NCBI GenBank assembly: GCA_963777485.1 | Contig: CAVZQP010000002.1 | Location: forward strand, 682,001-746,000 | Reading direction: 5' to 3' | From: Bog-473 sp963777485 | GTDB lineage: Bacteria > Actinomycetota > Acidimicrobiia > Acidimicrobiales > RAAP-2 | Length of the DNA: 64,000 nucleotides | Shown: positions 35,384-43,807 of the stretch, one piece after another | Numbering within the stretch: the stretch's first letter is position 1 | Layout: every line of letters begins with the position of its first letter | Program-made: the position numbers and the translations under genes | Notes under the pieces: generated by a model | The model's input: only the letters and a program-made list of their open reading frames with translations | Databases searched by the model: none | What the model was told of the DNA's origin: nothing

Positions 35384-36433
35384 ATGGGCCAAAAGGTAAA
35401 CCCCTACGGCTTCCGGCTCGGGATCACCACCGACTGGAAGTCCCGCTGGTTCGAGGAGCGGCACTACAAGGAGTTCGTGGTCGAGGACTGGAAGATCCGC
35501 GACTACCTGATGAAGCAGCTCGAGGCGGCGGCCGTCAGCCGGATCGAGGTGGAGCGCACCCGCGACCGTCTGCGCGTGGACATCCACACCGCGCGCCCGG
35601 GCATCGTCATCGGCCGCCGCGGCGCTGAGGCCGACCGCCTGAAGAAGCACCTCGAGGAGATCACCGGCCTGCAGAACCGGATCCAGCTCAACATCCAGGA
35701 GATCAAGCAGCCGGAGCTCGACGCCGCGCTGATCGCCCAGGGGATCTGTGACCAGCTCGTGCGGCGCGTCGCCTTCCGCCGTGCAATGAAGCGCGCCATC
35801 CAGACCGTCCAGAAGGCGGGTGCCCAGGGCATCAAGGTGCAGTGCTCGGGCCGTCTGGGCGGTTCGGAAATGTCGCGTAAGGAGCAGTACCGCGAGGGCC
35901 GGGTGCCCCTGCACACCTTGCGTGCCGACATCGACTACGGGTTCCGCGAGGCCCGCACGACCTCGGGACGAGTCGGCGTCAAGGTCTGGATCTACAAGGG
36001 CGACATCCTGCCCTACAAGGTCTCCATCGAGGACAAGATCACCCGCGAGGCCGCCATGGCGGTCGGCGAGACCTCCGGCCAGAGCGGCCCGCGCCGCCTG
36101 ATCACGGCCGGCGGTGGGCGCCGCCGGGCCGAGGACTTCTCATCGGACGAGGAAGAAGCGGCCGCTGCCAACGGCGCGATCGCCGAGACGGAAGTTGAGG
36201 CCGAAGTTGAGGCCGAAGTTGAGGCCGAAGTTGAGGCCGAAGTTGAGGCCGCAGTGGAAGCCGAAGTGGAAGCCGAAGTGGAAGAGGAGACCGAAGAAGC
36301 GGTCAGCGACCTGCTGCCCCAGCCGACGGAGCCCGACGACCTGGAGCGACAGCTGCGACAGGACGAGGAGATGGAGCGCCAAGCCCGTCACGAGCACCAC
36401 GAAACGCCGCACTTCCGCAAGGAGTCGGACTGA
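35384..36433 (+). CDS. rpsC: 30S ribosomal protein S3 with repetitive acidic tail
   Basis: 349 aa against a usual 210-280. The KH and C-terminal S3 domains are complete (MGQKVNPYGFRLGITTDWKS, RPGIVIGRRGAEADRLKKHL, KGDILPYKVSIEDK). From about residue 230 the protein is low complexity, with E-V-E-A tandem repeats at about 270-301 and an acidic, His-containing end. S3 lies at the mRNA entry channel. The tail is encoded by exact 12-bp DNA repeats and may vary in length between strains. Confidence 0.95.
   Translation: MGQKVNPYGFRLGITTDWKSRWFEERHYKEFVVEDWKIRDYLMKQLEAAAVSRIEVERTRDRLRVDIHTARPGIVIGRRGAEADRLKKHLEEITGLQNRIQLNIQEIKQPELDAALIAQGICDQLVRRVAFRRAMKRAIQTVQKAGAQGIKVQCSGRLGGSEMSRKEQYREGRVPLHTLRADIDYGFREARTTSGRVGVKVWIYKGDILPYKVSIEDKITREAAMAVGETSGQSGPRRLITAGGGRRRAEDFSSDEEEAAAANGAIAETEVEAEVEAEVEAEVEAEVEAAVEAEVEAEVEEETEEAVSDLLPQPTEPDDLERQLRQDEEMERQARHEHHETPHFRKESD
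36191..36286 (+). repeat. 12-bp tandem repeat inside rpsC
   Basis: Five exact copies of GAAGTTGAGGCC (36191-36250) are followed by three degenerate units (GCAGTGGAAGCC, GAAGTGGAAGCC, GAAGTGGAAGAG). All are in frame and encode E-V-E-A type units. Confidence 0.95.
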
Positions 36434-36434
36434 C

Positions 36435-36872
36435 ATGTTGATGCCCAAGAAGGTCAAGCACCGCAAGACCCAGCGCGGCCGCTTGACCGGTGCCGCCCGC
36501 GGCGGGTCCTCGGTGTCCTTCGGTGACTTCGGGATCCAGGCGATGGAGCCGGGCTGGTTGACGGCGCGCCAGATCGAGGCCGCACGTATCGCCATGACCC
36601 GCCACGTCAAGCGTGGTGGAAAGGTCTGGATCCGCGTCTTCCCGGACAAGCCCGTCACCCAGAAGCCGGCCGAGACCCGCATGGGCTCGGGCAAGGGCAA
36701 CCCCGAGCTGTGGGTGGCGCCGGTGCACCCCGGCCGCGTGCTGTTCGAACTCGCCGGCGTCGACGAGCCGCTCGCCCGCGCCGCCATGGAGCGCGCTATC
36801 CAGAAGCTGCCGTTCAAGGCTCGCTTTGTGGTTCGCCCCGGTTCGCACGGTCACCCCGAGGTTGCTGTCTGA
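36435..36872 (+). CDS. rplP: 50S ribosomal protein L16
   Basis: 145-aa L16 (MLMPKKVKHRKTQRGRLTGA, FGDFGIQAMEPGWLTARQIE, MGSGKGNPELWVAPVHPGRV). It helps position tRNA in the A site. The first of two close ATGs matches the family N-terminus. Its stop overlaps the rpmC ATG. Confidence 0.97.
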   Translation: MLMPKKVKHRKTQRGRLTGAARGGSSVSFGDFGIQAMEPGWLTARQIEAARIAMTRHVKRGGKVWIRVFPDKPVTQKPAETRMGSGKGNPELWVAPVHPGRVLFELAGVDEPLARAAMERAIQKLPFKARFVVRPGSHGHPEVAV

Positions 36873-37273
36873 TGCCGACCGCCCACGATCTCTCCATGCT
36901 CGACGGTGACGAGCTGACCGCCCGGCTGGGCGACTCGCGCCGTGAGCTGTTCAATCTGCGCTTCCAATTGGCGACCGGCCAGCTCGACAACCCGGCGCGC
37001 ATCGGCCAGGTTCGTCGCGAGGTGGCGCGCATGCTGACCGTGCTGCGCGGCCGCGAGATCCTCGAGGCCGATGGCGCCTATGTGGCTCCGACGGCGGAGG
37101 AGCACGAGGCGGCCCGGGCCAAGCTCGCCGCCGAGGACGCGGAGCGTGAGGAGCGCGCCGCCGCCAAGGTCGCGGCTGCCGAGGCGGACGCCGAGGCCGA
37201 GGGTGTCCTGCACGACCACGACCACGACCACGACCACGACGAGCTGGACGACGACGAAGAGGAAGAGGCCTGA
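36872..37273 (+). CDS. rpmC: 50S ribosomal protein L29 with His-Asp repeat tail
   Basis: 133 aa, about twice the usual 60-80. The L29 core occupies residues 1-68 (LDGDELTARLGDSRRELFNL, TGQLDNPARIGQVRREVARM). An Ala/Glu-rich helix-like stretch follows, then five H-D pairs (residues 114-123) and a terminal D/E run. L29 sits at the tunnel exit beside L23. The H-D repeat looks like a metal-binding segment, but that is inference. The ATG overlaps the rplP stop, and its stop overlaps the rpsQ ATG. Confidence 0.94.
   Translation: MPTAHDLSMLDGDELTARLGDSRRELFNLRFQLATGQLDNPARIGQVRREVARMLTVLRGREILEADGAYVAPTAEEHEAARAKLAAEDAEREERAAAKVAAAEADAEAEGVLHDHDHDHDHDELDDDEEEEA
37211..37240 (+). repeat. Hexamer tandem repeat inside rpmC
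   Basis: Five exact copies of CACGAC in frame, encoding alternating His-Asp. Confidence 0.95.
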
Positions 37274-37740
37274 TGGCCGACGAGACCCCAGAGAACCAAG
37301 AAGCCGACGAGGCCACCGAGGCCGCGAAGGCCGCCGCCGCGGACGCGGAGAAGGCACTCGAGGCCATCGAGTCCGAGGCCGCCGCCGAGCTGCCGGCTGA
37401 CGACGCCGAGGCCGCTGTGCCGGCGCAGGCCACCAAGGCGACCGCCGCCAAGTCGACGAAGGCGTCGGCCGAAGCGGAGGACGCCGGCCGGGCCAACCGC
37501 CGCAAGGTTCGCGAAGGGATTGTCGTGTCCGACGCCATGACCTCGACGGTGGTGGTCGCGGTGGTCGACCGCGTGCGGCACCCGAAGTACGGCAAGACCG
37601 TGCAGCGCACCAAGAAGCTCTACGTCCACGACGCCCAGGACACCGCCAAGGTGGGGGACCGGGTCCGCGTGCAGGAGATCCGCCCGCTTTCCAAGCTCAA
37701 GCGCTGGCGCCTGACCGAAGTGGTGGAGCGGGCTCGATGA
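37273..37740 (+). CDS. rpsQ: 30S ribosomal protein S17 with N-terminal extension
   Basis: 155 aa against a usual 80-100. The first ~73 residues are an Ala/Glu/Asp/Thr-rich, mostly acidic extension. The S17 core follows (KVREGIVVSDAMTSTVVVAV, YGKTVQRTKKLYVHD, VQEIRPLSKLKRWRL). An internal GTG near the start of the core cannot be excluded as a second start. The ATG overlaps the rpmC stop and its end overlaps rplN (ATGA). Confidence 0.94.
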   Translation: MADETPENQEADEATEAAKAAAADAEKALEAIESEAAAELPADDAEAAVPAQATKATAAKSTKASAEAEDAGRANRRKVREGIVVSDAMTSTVVVAVVDRVRHPKYGKTVQRTKKLYVHDAQDTAKVGDRVRVQEIRPLSKLKRWRLTEVVERAR

Positions 37741-38105
37741 TCCAGCAGGAATCCCGGCTTCGGGTGGCCGACAACTCCGGCGCGCGTGAGGTGTTGTGCA
37801 TCCGCGTGCTCGGCGGCTCGCGCCGGCGTTACGCCAGCATCGGCGATGTCTTTGTTGCCACTGTGAAAGACGCAATTCCCGGCGCTGCCGTGAAGAAGGG
37901 TGACGTCGTCAAGTGCGTGGTCGTACGCACCAAGAAAGAGAAGCGTCGTCCCGACGGCAGCTACATCCGCTTCGACGAGAACGCCGCCGTCCTCATCAAC
38001 GACCAGCAGCAGCCGCGCGGGACGCGCATCTTCGGCCCCGTTGGTCGTGAACTTCGTGACAAGCGCTTCATGCGCATCGTCTCGCTCGCCCCGGAGGTGC
38101 TGTGA
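37737..38105 (+). CDS. rplN: 50S ribosomal protein L14
   Basis: 122-aa L14 (MIQQESRLRVADNSGAREVL, GDVVKCVVVRTKKEKRRPDG, IFGPVGRELRD) of normal length with no extension. It overlaps rpsQ by 4 bp and ends in the start of rplX. Confidence 0.98.
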   Translation: MIQQESRLRVADNSGAREVLCIRVLGGSRRRYASIGDVFVATVKDAIPGAAVKKGDVVKCVVVRTKKEKRRPDGSYIRFDENAAVLINDQQQPRGTRIFGPVGRELRDKRFMRIVSLAPEVL

Positions 38106-38413
38106 TGAAAATCCAAAAGGGTGACCAAGTGATGGTCCTGCAGGGAAAGGACAAGGGCAAGAAGGCCGAAGTCGTCCGCGCCATCCCCGATCGACAAAAG
38201 GTGATCCTCGAGGGCGTCAACGTAGCCAAGCGCCACGCCAAGCCGACCCGCGCCACCCAGCAGGGCGGCGTCATCGACAAGTTCATGCCCGTGCACATCT
38301 CGACCGTCGCCCTCATCTGCAAGAGCTGTGACCGGCCGACGCGGATCGGCTACAAGTTCGAGAACGACGGCGAGAAGGTTCGGGTGTGCAAGAAGTGCGG
38401 GTCGACGCTATGA
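38105..38413 (+). CDS. rplX: 50S ribosomal protein L24 with C-terminal zinc ribbon
   Basis: 102-aa L24 with KOW motif (KGDQVMVLQGKDKGKKAEVV) and GVNVAKRHAKPTRATQQGG. The C-terminal CKSC...CKKC set is a zinc ribbon. The ATG at 38105 was chosen; a GTG one codon upstream is equally possible. It ends inside the rplE start. Confidence 0.96.
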   Translation: MKIQKGDQVMVLQGKDKGKKAEVVRAIPDRQKVILEGVNVAKRHAKPTRATQQGGVIDKFMPVHISTVALICKSCDRPTRIGYKFENDGEKVRVCKKCGSTL

Positions 38414-38982
38414 GCGCCACGACCACCTCGACGCGGCCCCGGCTCAAGGAGCGCTACCTCACCGAGGTGCGGGACCAGCTCAAGTCCGAGCTCGGCCTGG
38501 CCAACATCATGGAAGTGCCTCGCCTGGAGAAGATCGTCATCAACATGGGCGTCGGCCGCGCCACGCAGCAGGCCTCGCTCATCGAGGGCGCCCAGCGTGA
38601 CCTCGAGGTCATCACCGGACAGAAGCCGGTGGTCACCCGGGCCAAGAAGTCCATCGCCGGTTTCAAGCTTCGCGAGGGCCAGAACATCGGCGTCAAGGCC
38701 ACCCTTCGTGGCGACCGCGCCTGGGAGTTCTTCGACCGGCTGCTCAGTTTGGCCATCCCGCGCATCCGTGACTTCCGCGGCCTTTCACCCCGGTCGTTCG
38801 ACGGCCGCGGCAACTACACATTCGGCCTGACCGAGCAGCTGGTATTCCCAGAGATCGACTACGACAAGATCGACACGACCCGCGGCATGGACATCACCAT
38901 CGTCACGACCGCACGCACCAACGAGGAAGGACGGGCGTTCCTGACGGCGTTCGGCTTTCCCTTCCGACAGGAGACCCGGTAA
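38410..38982 (+). CDS. rplE: 50S ribosomal protein L5
   Basis: 190-aa L5 (RLKERYLTEVRDQLKSELGL, MEVPRLEKIVINMGVG, GLSPRSFDGRGNYTFG), a 5S rRNA-binding protein. The ATG overlaps the rplX stop. Confidence 0.98.
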   Translation: MSATTTSTRPRLKERYLTEVRDQLKSELGLANIMEVPRLEKIVINMGVGRATQQASLIEGAQRDLEVITGQKPVVTRAKKSIAGFKLREGQNIGVKATLRGDRAWEFFDRLLSLAIPRIRDFRGLSPRSFDGRGNYTFGLTEQLVFPEIDYDKIDTTRGMDITIVTTARTNEEGRAFLTAFGFPFRQETR

Positions 38983-38986
38983 CACC

Positions 38987-39172
38987 ATGGCGAAGAAAGC
39001 TCTGATCGAGAAGCAGCGACGCACACCCAAGTTCAAGGTGCGGGGCTACACCCGTTGCCAGCGGTGCGGACGACCGAAGGCCGTCTACCGCAAGTTCGGG
39101 CTGTGCCGCATCTGCTTGCGCGTCATGGTGCATGCGGGCGAGGTGCCCGGCGTCACGAAGGCGAGCTGGTAG
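38987..39172 (+). CDS. rpsN: 30S ribosomal protein S14, zinc type
   Basis: 61-aa short, zinc-binding S14 (type Z) with CQRCGR...CRICL, starting MAKKALIEKQRR. The zinc-independent long form was not seen in this window. Confidence 0.98.
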   Translation: MAKKALIEKQRRTPKFKVRGYTRCQRCGRPKAVYRKFGLCRICLRVMVHAGEVPGVTKASW

Positions 39173-39178
39173 GCCGCC

Positions 39179-39583
39179 ATGACCATGACTGACCCCATCG
39201 CGGACATGCTCACGCGGATCCGTAACGCCAACTCGGCCCAGCACGACACCGTCCGGATGCCCGGCTCCAAGCTCAAGGCGTCGCTCGCGGACATCCTCGA
39301 GCGCGAGGGCTTCATCGCGGGCTACAAGGTGGAGCCCAACCACGGGAAGCCGGGCACCACCCTCGAGATCATCATGAAGTACTCGGGCGACCGCACCCGG
39401 ACCATTGCCGGGATCAAGCGCGTGTCCAAGCCCGGGCTGCGAATCTACGCCCGGGCCGACGGCATGCCGCGCGTGCTCGGCGGCATGGGCGTGGCGGTCG
39501 TCTCTACCAGCCAGGGGTTGGTCACCGACGCCGAGGCGCGACGCAAGCACTTGGGCGGGGAGGTGCTCTGCCATGTCTGGTAG
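39179..39583 (+). CDS. rpsH: 30S ribosomal protein S8
   Basis: 134-aa S8 (TMTDPIADMLTRIRNANSAQ, ISKVSK-like block RVSKPGLRIYAR, the GMGVAVVSTSQGLVTDAEAR end). It has two candidate ATGs two codons apart. A 36-bp gap to rplF follows. Confidence 0.98.
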   Translation: MTMTDPIADMLTRIRNANSAQHDTVRMPGSKLKASLADILEREGFIAGYKVEPNHGKPGTTLEIIMKYSGDRTRTIAGIKRVSKPGLRIYARADGMPRVLGGMGVAVVSTSQGLVTDAEARRKHLGGEVLCHVW

Positions 39584-39619
39584 CACGCTGACCGTCCGCA
39601 CCATCGGAGGGGAGGCCTG

Positions 39620-40159
39620 ATGTCGCGCGTTGGACGTTCGCCGATCAGTGTCCCATCCAGCGTCACCGTCACCGTGAGCGGCTCGACCGTCAACGTCAAG
39701 GGCCCGCAGGGCACGCTTGAGCGCTCGCTTCCCGAGGGGATCACGATCGCGCAGGACGGCGACACGCTCGTCGTCAGCCGGCCCGACGACGAGCGCCGGC
39801 ACCGTGCCCTGCATGGGCTCTCGCGCTCGCTCGTGGCCAACATGGTCTCGGGCGTGACAGAGGGCTTCAGCAAGGAGCTCGAGATCGTCGGCGTGGGATA
39901 CCGCGCCACTGCGCGCGGCTCCAACGCGATTGAGCTCGCGCTCGGTTTCTCTCACCCCGTTCTCGTCGACGCGCCCGAGGGGATCAGCTTCGAGGTGCCG
40001 GTCCCGACGCGGGTCATCGTCAAGGGCATCGACAAGGAGAAGGTGGGTCAGGTCGCCGCCGACATCCGCAAGTTGCGCAAGCCCGAGCCTTACAAGGGAA
40101 AGGGCGTGCGCTATGCCAACGAACGAGTGATGCGCAAGGCTGGAAAGGCGGCGAAGTAA
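39620..40159 (+). CDS. rplF: 50S ribosomal protein L6
   Basis: 179-aa L6 (SRVGRSPISVPSSVTVTVSG, KGPQGTLERSLPEG, GYRATARG, and PEPYKGKGVRYANERVMRKA near the end). GGAGGGGAGG just upstream is an unusually strong ribosome binding site in this block. Its stop shares a base with the rplR ATG. Confidence 0.98.
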   Translation: MSRVGRSPISVPSSVTVTVSGSTVNVKGPQGTLERSLPEGITIAQDGDTLVVSRPDDERRHRALHGLSRSLVANMVSGVTEGFSKELEIVGVGYRATARGSNAIELALGFSHPVLVDAPEGISFEVPVPTRVIVKGIDKEKVGQVAADIRKLRKPEPYKGKGVRYANERVMRKAGKAAK

Positions 40160-40533
40160 TGGCACGCACGAGCGATCGCACGCGTCTGCGGCTCCGGCGC
40201 CACGCGCGGGTGCGCACCAAGGTGACCGGGACGGCCCAATGCCCCCGGCTTGCAGTGCACCGGTCCAATCGGCACATTTCGGCCCAGCTCATCGATGACA
40301 CCGCTGGTCGTACCCTTGCCGCGGCCTCCTCGGTCGAGCCGGACCTCCGCGCGTCGTTGGGCAAGAGTGGCGGCGGTAACGTGAGTGGCGCAGAGTCGGT
40401 CGGACGCTTGCTTGGCACCCGGGCCAAGGCGGCCGGGATCACCAGAGCGGTCTTTGACCGTGGTGGCTTCGTCTACCACGGTCGTGTTGCCGTCCTGGCA
40501 GATGCGGCACGAGCCGAGGGACTGGAGTTCTGA
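40159..40533 (+). CDS. rplR: 50S ribosomal protein L18
   Basis: 124-aa L18 (RLRLRRHARVRTKVTGTAQC, LAVHRSNRHISAQLIDD, VFDRGGFVYHGRVAVLADAA), 5S rRNA-binding, normal length. It starts TAATG with rplF. Confidence 0.97.
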   Translation: MARTSDRTRLRLRRHARVRTKVTGTAQCPRLAVHRSNRHISAQLIDDTAGRTLAAASSVEPDLRASLGKSGGGNVSGAESVGRLLGTRAKAAGITRAVFDRGGFVYHGRVAVLADAARAEGLEF

Positions 40534-40535
40534 GC

Positions 40536-41087
40536 ATGGCCGAGACACAGTACGAAGAGCGCACCATCAAGGTGAATCGCGTGGCAAAGGTCGTCAAGGG
40601 TGGCCGGCGCTTCTCGTTCGCCGCGCTCATGGTCGTCGGCGACGGCAACGGCAAAGTGGGCCTCGGCTACGGCAAGGCGAAGGAGGCCGGCCTGGCGGTC
40701 CAGAAGGGGATCGAAGAGGCGCGCAAGAACCTCTTCGACGTGCCTCTCGCCGGAAGCACCATCGTCCACCCCATCATCGGCGAGAGCGGTGCGGGCCGCG
40801 TCCTGCTCAAGCCCGCCGCACCCGGTACGGGCGTCATCGCCGGCGGCGCGGCGCGCCACATCCTCGAGATGGCCGGCATCCGTGACATCCTCTGCAAGTC
40901 GCTGGGCTCCTCCAACGGCATCAACGTCGCGCATGCCACCATCGACGGCCTGAAGAAGCTGCGGCGCCCCGACGAGGTGGCTGCGCTCCGCGGCAAGGCC
41001 GCCGACGAGGTGACGCCGGGCGGCGTGTTGCGCGCCTACCGCGAGCGCAAGCGCGAGACCGATCTCTACGCGGCGGAGGCGGGTTGA
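40536..41087 (+). CDS. rpsE: 30S ribosomal protein S5
   Basis: 183-aa S5 (EERTIKVNRVAKVVKGGRRF, GKVGLGYGKAKEAGLAVQKG, GTGVIAGGAARHILEMAG). Normal length, involved in decoding fidelity. Confidence 0.98.
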   Translation: MAETQYEERTIKVNRVAKVVKGGRRFSFAALMVVGDGNGKVGLGYGKAKEAGLAVQKGIEEARKNLFDVPLAGSTIVHPIIGESGAGRVLLKPAAPGTGVIAGGAARHILEMAGIRDILCKSLGSSNGINVAHATIDGLKKLRRPDEVAALRGKAADEVTPGGVLRAYRERKRETDLYAAEAG

Positions 41088-41308
41088 CCGTGGCCGCCCG
41101 TACGACCAAGAAGGAACCGGCTGGGTCGCAGTTGCGCGTCACCCAGACGCGCTCGTCCATCGGCACGAAGCCAAAGCACCGCGGCACGCTGCGGGCGTTG
41201 GGCTTGCGCGGCATCGGGCAGTCGAACGAGCTGCCTGACCGCCCCGAGATCCGCGGCATGATCGCCCGGGTGCCGCACCTCGTGAGTGTGGAGGAGGTGT
41301 CGAAGTGA
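41084..41308 (+). CDS. rpmD: 50S ribosomal protein L30
   Basis: 74 aa from a TTG that overlaps the rpsE stop (TTGA), with GGAGG 5 nt upstream. A GTG at 41090 is the alternative start. The L30 core (LRVTQTRSSIGTKPKHRGTL, GLRGIGQSNELPDRPEIRGM) is complete. The end overlaps the GTG of rplO. Confidence 0.95.
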   Translation: MTVAARTTKKEPAGSQLRVTQTRSSIGTKPKHRGTLRALGLRGIGQSNELPDRPEIRGMIARVPHLVSVEEVSK

Positions 41309-41793
41309 AGCTCCATGACCTGGCACCGCCCAAGGGCGCAACCAAGGCCAAGCGCCGTGTCGGCCGGGGCACCGGCGGCAAGGGGCACAAGACGGCCGGC
41401 CGTGGGAGCAAAGGGCAGAAGGCACGGAGCACCGTGCCGGTCGGCTTCGAGGGTGGCCAGCTGCCCTTGATGCAGCGGATCCCGAAACTGAAGGGTTTCA
41501 AGAACCCCTTCCGTGTCGCCTATACGCCGGTCAACCTCGCTGCGATCGACGCGCTCGGGGCCGACGAGGTCACGGTGGAGACACTGGTCAAAGCCGGCGT
41601 GGTCCGCCCCAAGGCGCTGGTAAAGGTCCTGGGGCAGGGCACCGTCAGCCGACCTGTTCGCGTCTCAGCTCACGCATTTTCCAAGTCGGCCGAGGCGGCC
41701 ATCACCGCCGCCGGTGGCACCGTCGAACGGGTGCCGCTGCCCTACGCACAGGGGCGTCCGCCGGCCGCGGGCAACGCCCTGATGAACCGCTAG
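41305..41793 (+). CDS. rplO: 50S ribosomal protein L15
   Basis: 162-aa L15 (LHDLAPPKGATKAKRRVGRG, GFEGGQLPLMQRIPKLKGF, AAGGTVERVPLPY). It starts at GTG overlapping the rpmD stop (GTGA). secY follows after 33 bp. Confidence 0.97.
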   Translation: MKLHDLAPPKGATKAKRRVGRGTGGKGHKTAGRGSKGQKARSTVPVGFEGGQLPLMQRIPKLKGFKNPFRVAYTPVNLAAIDALGADEVTVETLVKAGVVRPKALVKVLGQGTVSRPVRVSAHAFSKSAEAAITAAGGTVERVPLPYAQGRPPAAGNALMNR

Positions 41794-41826
41794 TGACAGC
41801 ACCGGGCCGGCGCTGAGGAGAAGGGC

Positions 41827-43113
41827 ATGCTCTCCCGGCTCGCCAACATCTTCAGGGTTCCCGACCTTCGCAACAAGGTCATCTTCACGCTCGCGGTCAT
41901 CGCCCTTTACCAGATCGGGGCGAACGTGCCGGTGCCGGGCGTCAACTGGTCCCGCCTCCAGAGCCTGGAGAGCCAGGCCTCGTCGTCGGGCGTTCTCGGC
42001 TTCCTGAACCTGTTCAGTGGCGGCGCGTTGGTGCGCCTGGCCGTCTTCGGCCTCGGCGTCATGCCCTACATCACCAGCTCCATCATCATCCAGCTGCTCT
42101 CCACCGTGATCCCCAAACTCGAGGAGTGGCGGGACCAGGGCGCAGTCGGGCAGAAGAAGATCACCCAGACCACCCGCTACCTGACGGTGGCCCTTGCCGT
42201 CATGCAGTCGGCGGGATTGGTCTATGCGTTCCACGGCCACGACTCGGCGCTGCTCGGGACCAACATCGACTTGATCCCGAGGTTCAGCTGGCCACTGGCG
42301 CTGTTCATGGTGCTCATTCTCACGGCCGGCACCGCGTTCGTCATGTGGCTGGCCGAGCTCATCACCCAGCGCGGCATCGGCCAGGGCATGTCCATCCTGA
42401 TCTTCGCCAACGTGGTGGCCGCCATCCCCACGGGATTCAAGGCCATTTACGAGGAGGGTGGCAAGACCAAATTCGGGATCATCATCGTGGTCTCACTGAT
42501 ATTGCTCGTGGTCATCGTCTTCATGGACCAGGGGCAACGCCGGATACCCGTCACGTTCGCGAGACGTGTGGTGGGCCGCCGAATGTACGGCGGCAGCTCG
42601 ACGTACATCCCACTCAAGGTCAACCAGTCCGGCGTGATCCCGATCATCTTCGCCAGCTCGGTGCTCTACATCCCGGTGCTGCTGTCGAACGTGATCCCGT
42701 GGACCTGGTTCCAGAATTTCGTGCGGAACAGCCTGACGCCGACCAGCTTCTTCTACATCGCGGCCTACTTCCTGCTCATCGTGATGTTCACGTTCTTCTA
42801 CGTCTACGTCGCGTTCGACCCGCACCAGCAGGCCGACCTCATCCGCAAGCAGGGTGGCTTCGTCCCGGGCATCCGCCCCGGACCGCCCACCGAGCGTTAC
42901 TTCGCCCACATCCTCAGCCGCATCACGGTGGTGGGCGCGTTGTTCCTGGGCTCGGTCGCGGTCGTGCCATCGCTCCTCATGGCGCTGTGGCACCTCAACC
43001 GGTTCCCGTTCTACGGGACCACCCTGCTGATCTCGGTCGGCGTCGCCCTCGAGACGATGCGTCAGATCGACAGCCAGCTCATGATGCGCAACTACGAAGG
43101 CTTCCTCAAGTAG
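41827..43113 (+). CDS. secY: Protein translocase subunit SecY
   Basis: 428-aa ten-TM channel subunit of the Sec translocon. Landmarks are FRVPDLRNKVIFTLAVIALY, GVMPYITSSIIIQLLSTVIP, TQRGIGQGMSILIFANVVA and the cytoplasmic IRKQGGFVPGIRPGPPTERY loop that contacts ribosome and SecA. GAGGAGAAGGG precedes the ATG. It is in its usual place after rplO. Confidence 0.98.
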   Translation: MLSRLANIFRVPDLRNKVIFTLAVIALYQIGANVPVPGVNWSRLQSLESQASSSGVLGFLNLFSGGALVRLAVFGLGVMPYITSSIIIQLLSTVIPKLEEWRDQGAVGQKKITQTTRYLTVALAVMQSAGLVYAFHGHDSALLGTNIDLIPRFSWPLALFMVLILTAGTAFVMWLAELITQRGIGQGMSILIFANVVAAIPTGFKAIYEEGGKTKFGIIIVVSLILLVVIVFMDQGQRRIPVTFARRVVGRRMYGGSSTYIPLKVNQSGVIPIIFASSVLYIPVLLSNVIPWTWFQNFVRNSLTPTSFFYIAAYFLLIVMFTFFYVYVAFDPHQQADLIRKQGGFVPGIRPGPPTERYFAHILSRITVVGALFLGSVAVVPSLLMALWHLNRFPFYGTTLLISVGVALETMRQIDSQLMMRNYEGFLK

Positions 43114-43120
43114 GCCGTCC

Positions 43121-43807
43121 GTGATCCCCGGGGTCAGACTCGTGGTCCTCGGCAAGCAGGGGGCCGGGAAGGGGACGCAATGCGTCCGCCTTTCGCATCA
43201 CTACGTCGTGCCGCACGTCTCCACGGGTGACATGCTGCGCAGCGAGGTGAAGTCGCGCTCGACTCTGGGCCAGCGTGCCGCGAAATTGATGGACGACGGC
43301 GAACTCATCCCCGACGAGCTCGTGATGGAGATGGTGGGCGGCCGGCTCTCCGAAAGGGACACCACCGGGCGTGGGTTCGTGCTCGACGGCTGCCCGCGCA
43401 CCACCGGGCAGGCTGAGTCCCTCGAGATGATCGCCGAGCCCTTCGGGCTCGACATGGTGATCGACCTGCAGGTGCCTACGAGCCTCGTGATGAAGCGGCT
43501 GGCCTCCCGCCGTGTCTGTGTCGACTGCGGCGCCAACTATTCGACGGCAGCACCGCCGCTCGTGAATTGGACCTGCGACGTCTGCGGCGGCGAGGTCGTC
43601 CAGCGTCAGGACGACACCGAAGAGGCTATTGAGCGTCGGCTCGACCTCTACGACAAGGAGACGGCGCCGCTGTTGGATTGGTACAAGAAGCGCGACCTCC
43701 TGGTCGAGATCAACGGCACGGGCTCGCCCGATGCGGTCACGCGGCGCGTAGTCGGCGCCATCGACGCTATGCGGCACCGGCGCCAGATCGAGAGCAACAA
43801 GCAATGA
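43121..43807 (+). CDS. adk: Adenylate kinase (zinc-lid type)
   Basis: 228-aa adenylate kinase with P-loop GKQGAGKGTQ (11-20), STGDMLRSEV and FVLDGCPRTTGQAESL. The long lid holds CVDCG...CDVCGG, the four-Cys zinc-binding form. It starts at GTG 43121, 7 bp after secY. The C-terminal ~15 residues are extra. Its stop overlaps map. Confidence 0.97.
   Translation: MIPGVRLVVLGKQGAGKGTQCVRLSHHYVVPHVSTGDMLRSEVKSRSTLGQRAAKLMDDGELIPDELVMEMVGGRLSERDTTGRGFVLDGCPRTTGQAESLEMIAEPFGLDMVIDLQVPTSLVMKRLASRRVCVDCGANYSTAAPPLVNWTCDVCGGEVVQRQDDTEEAIERRLDLYDKETAPLLDWYKKRDLLVEINGTGSPDAVTRRVVGAIDAMRHRRQIESNKQ

Noticed and set aside
36191..36286. Possible CRISPR-like array
   Set aside because: The units are contiguous 12-mers without spacers and lie in frame within rpsC.
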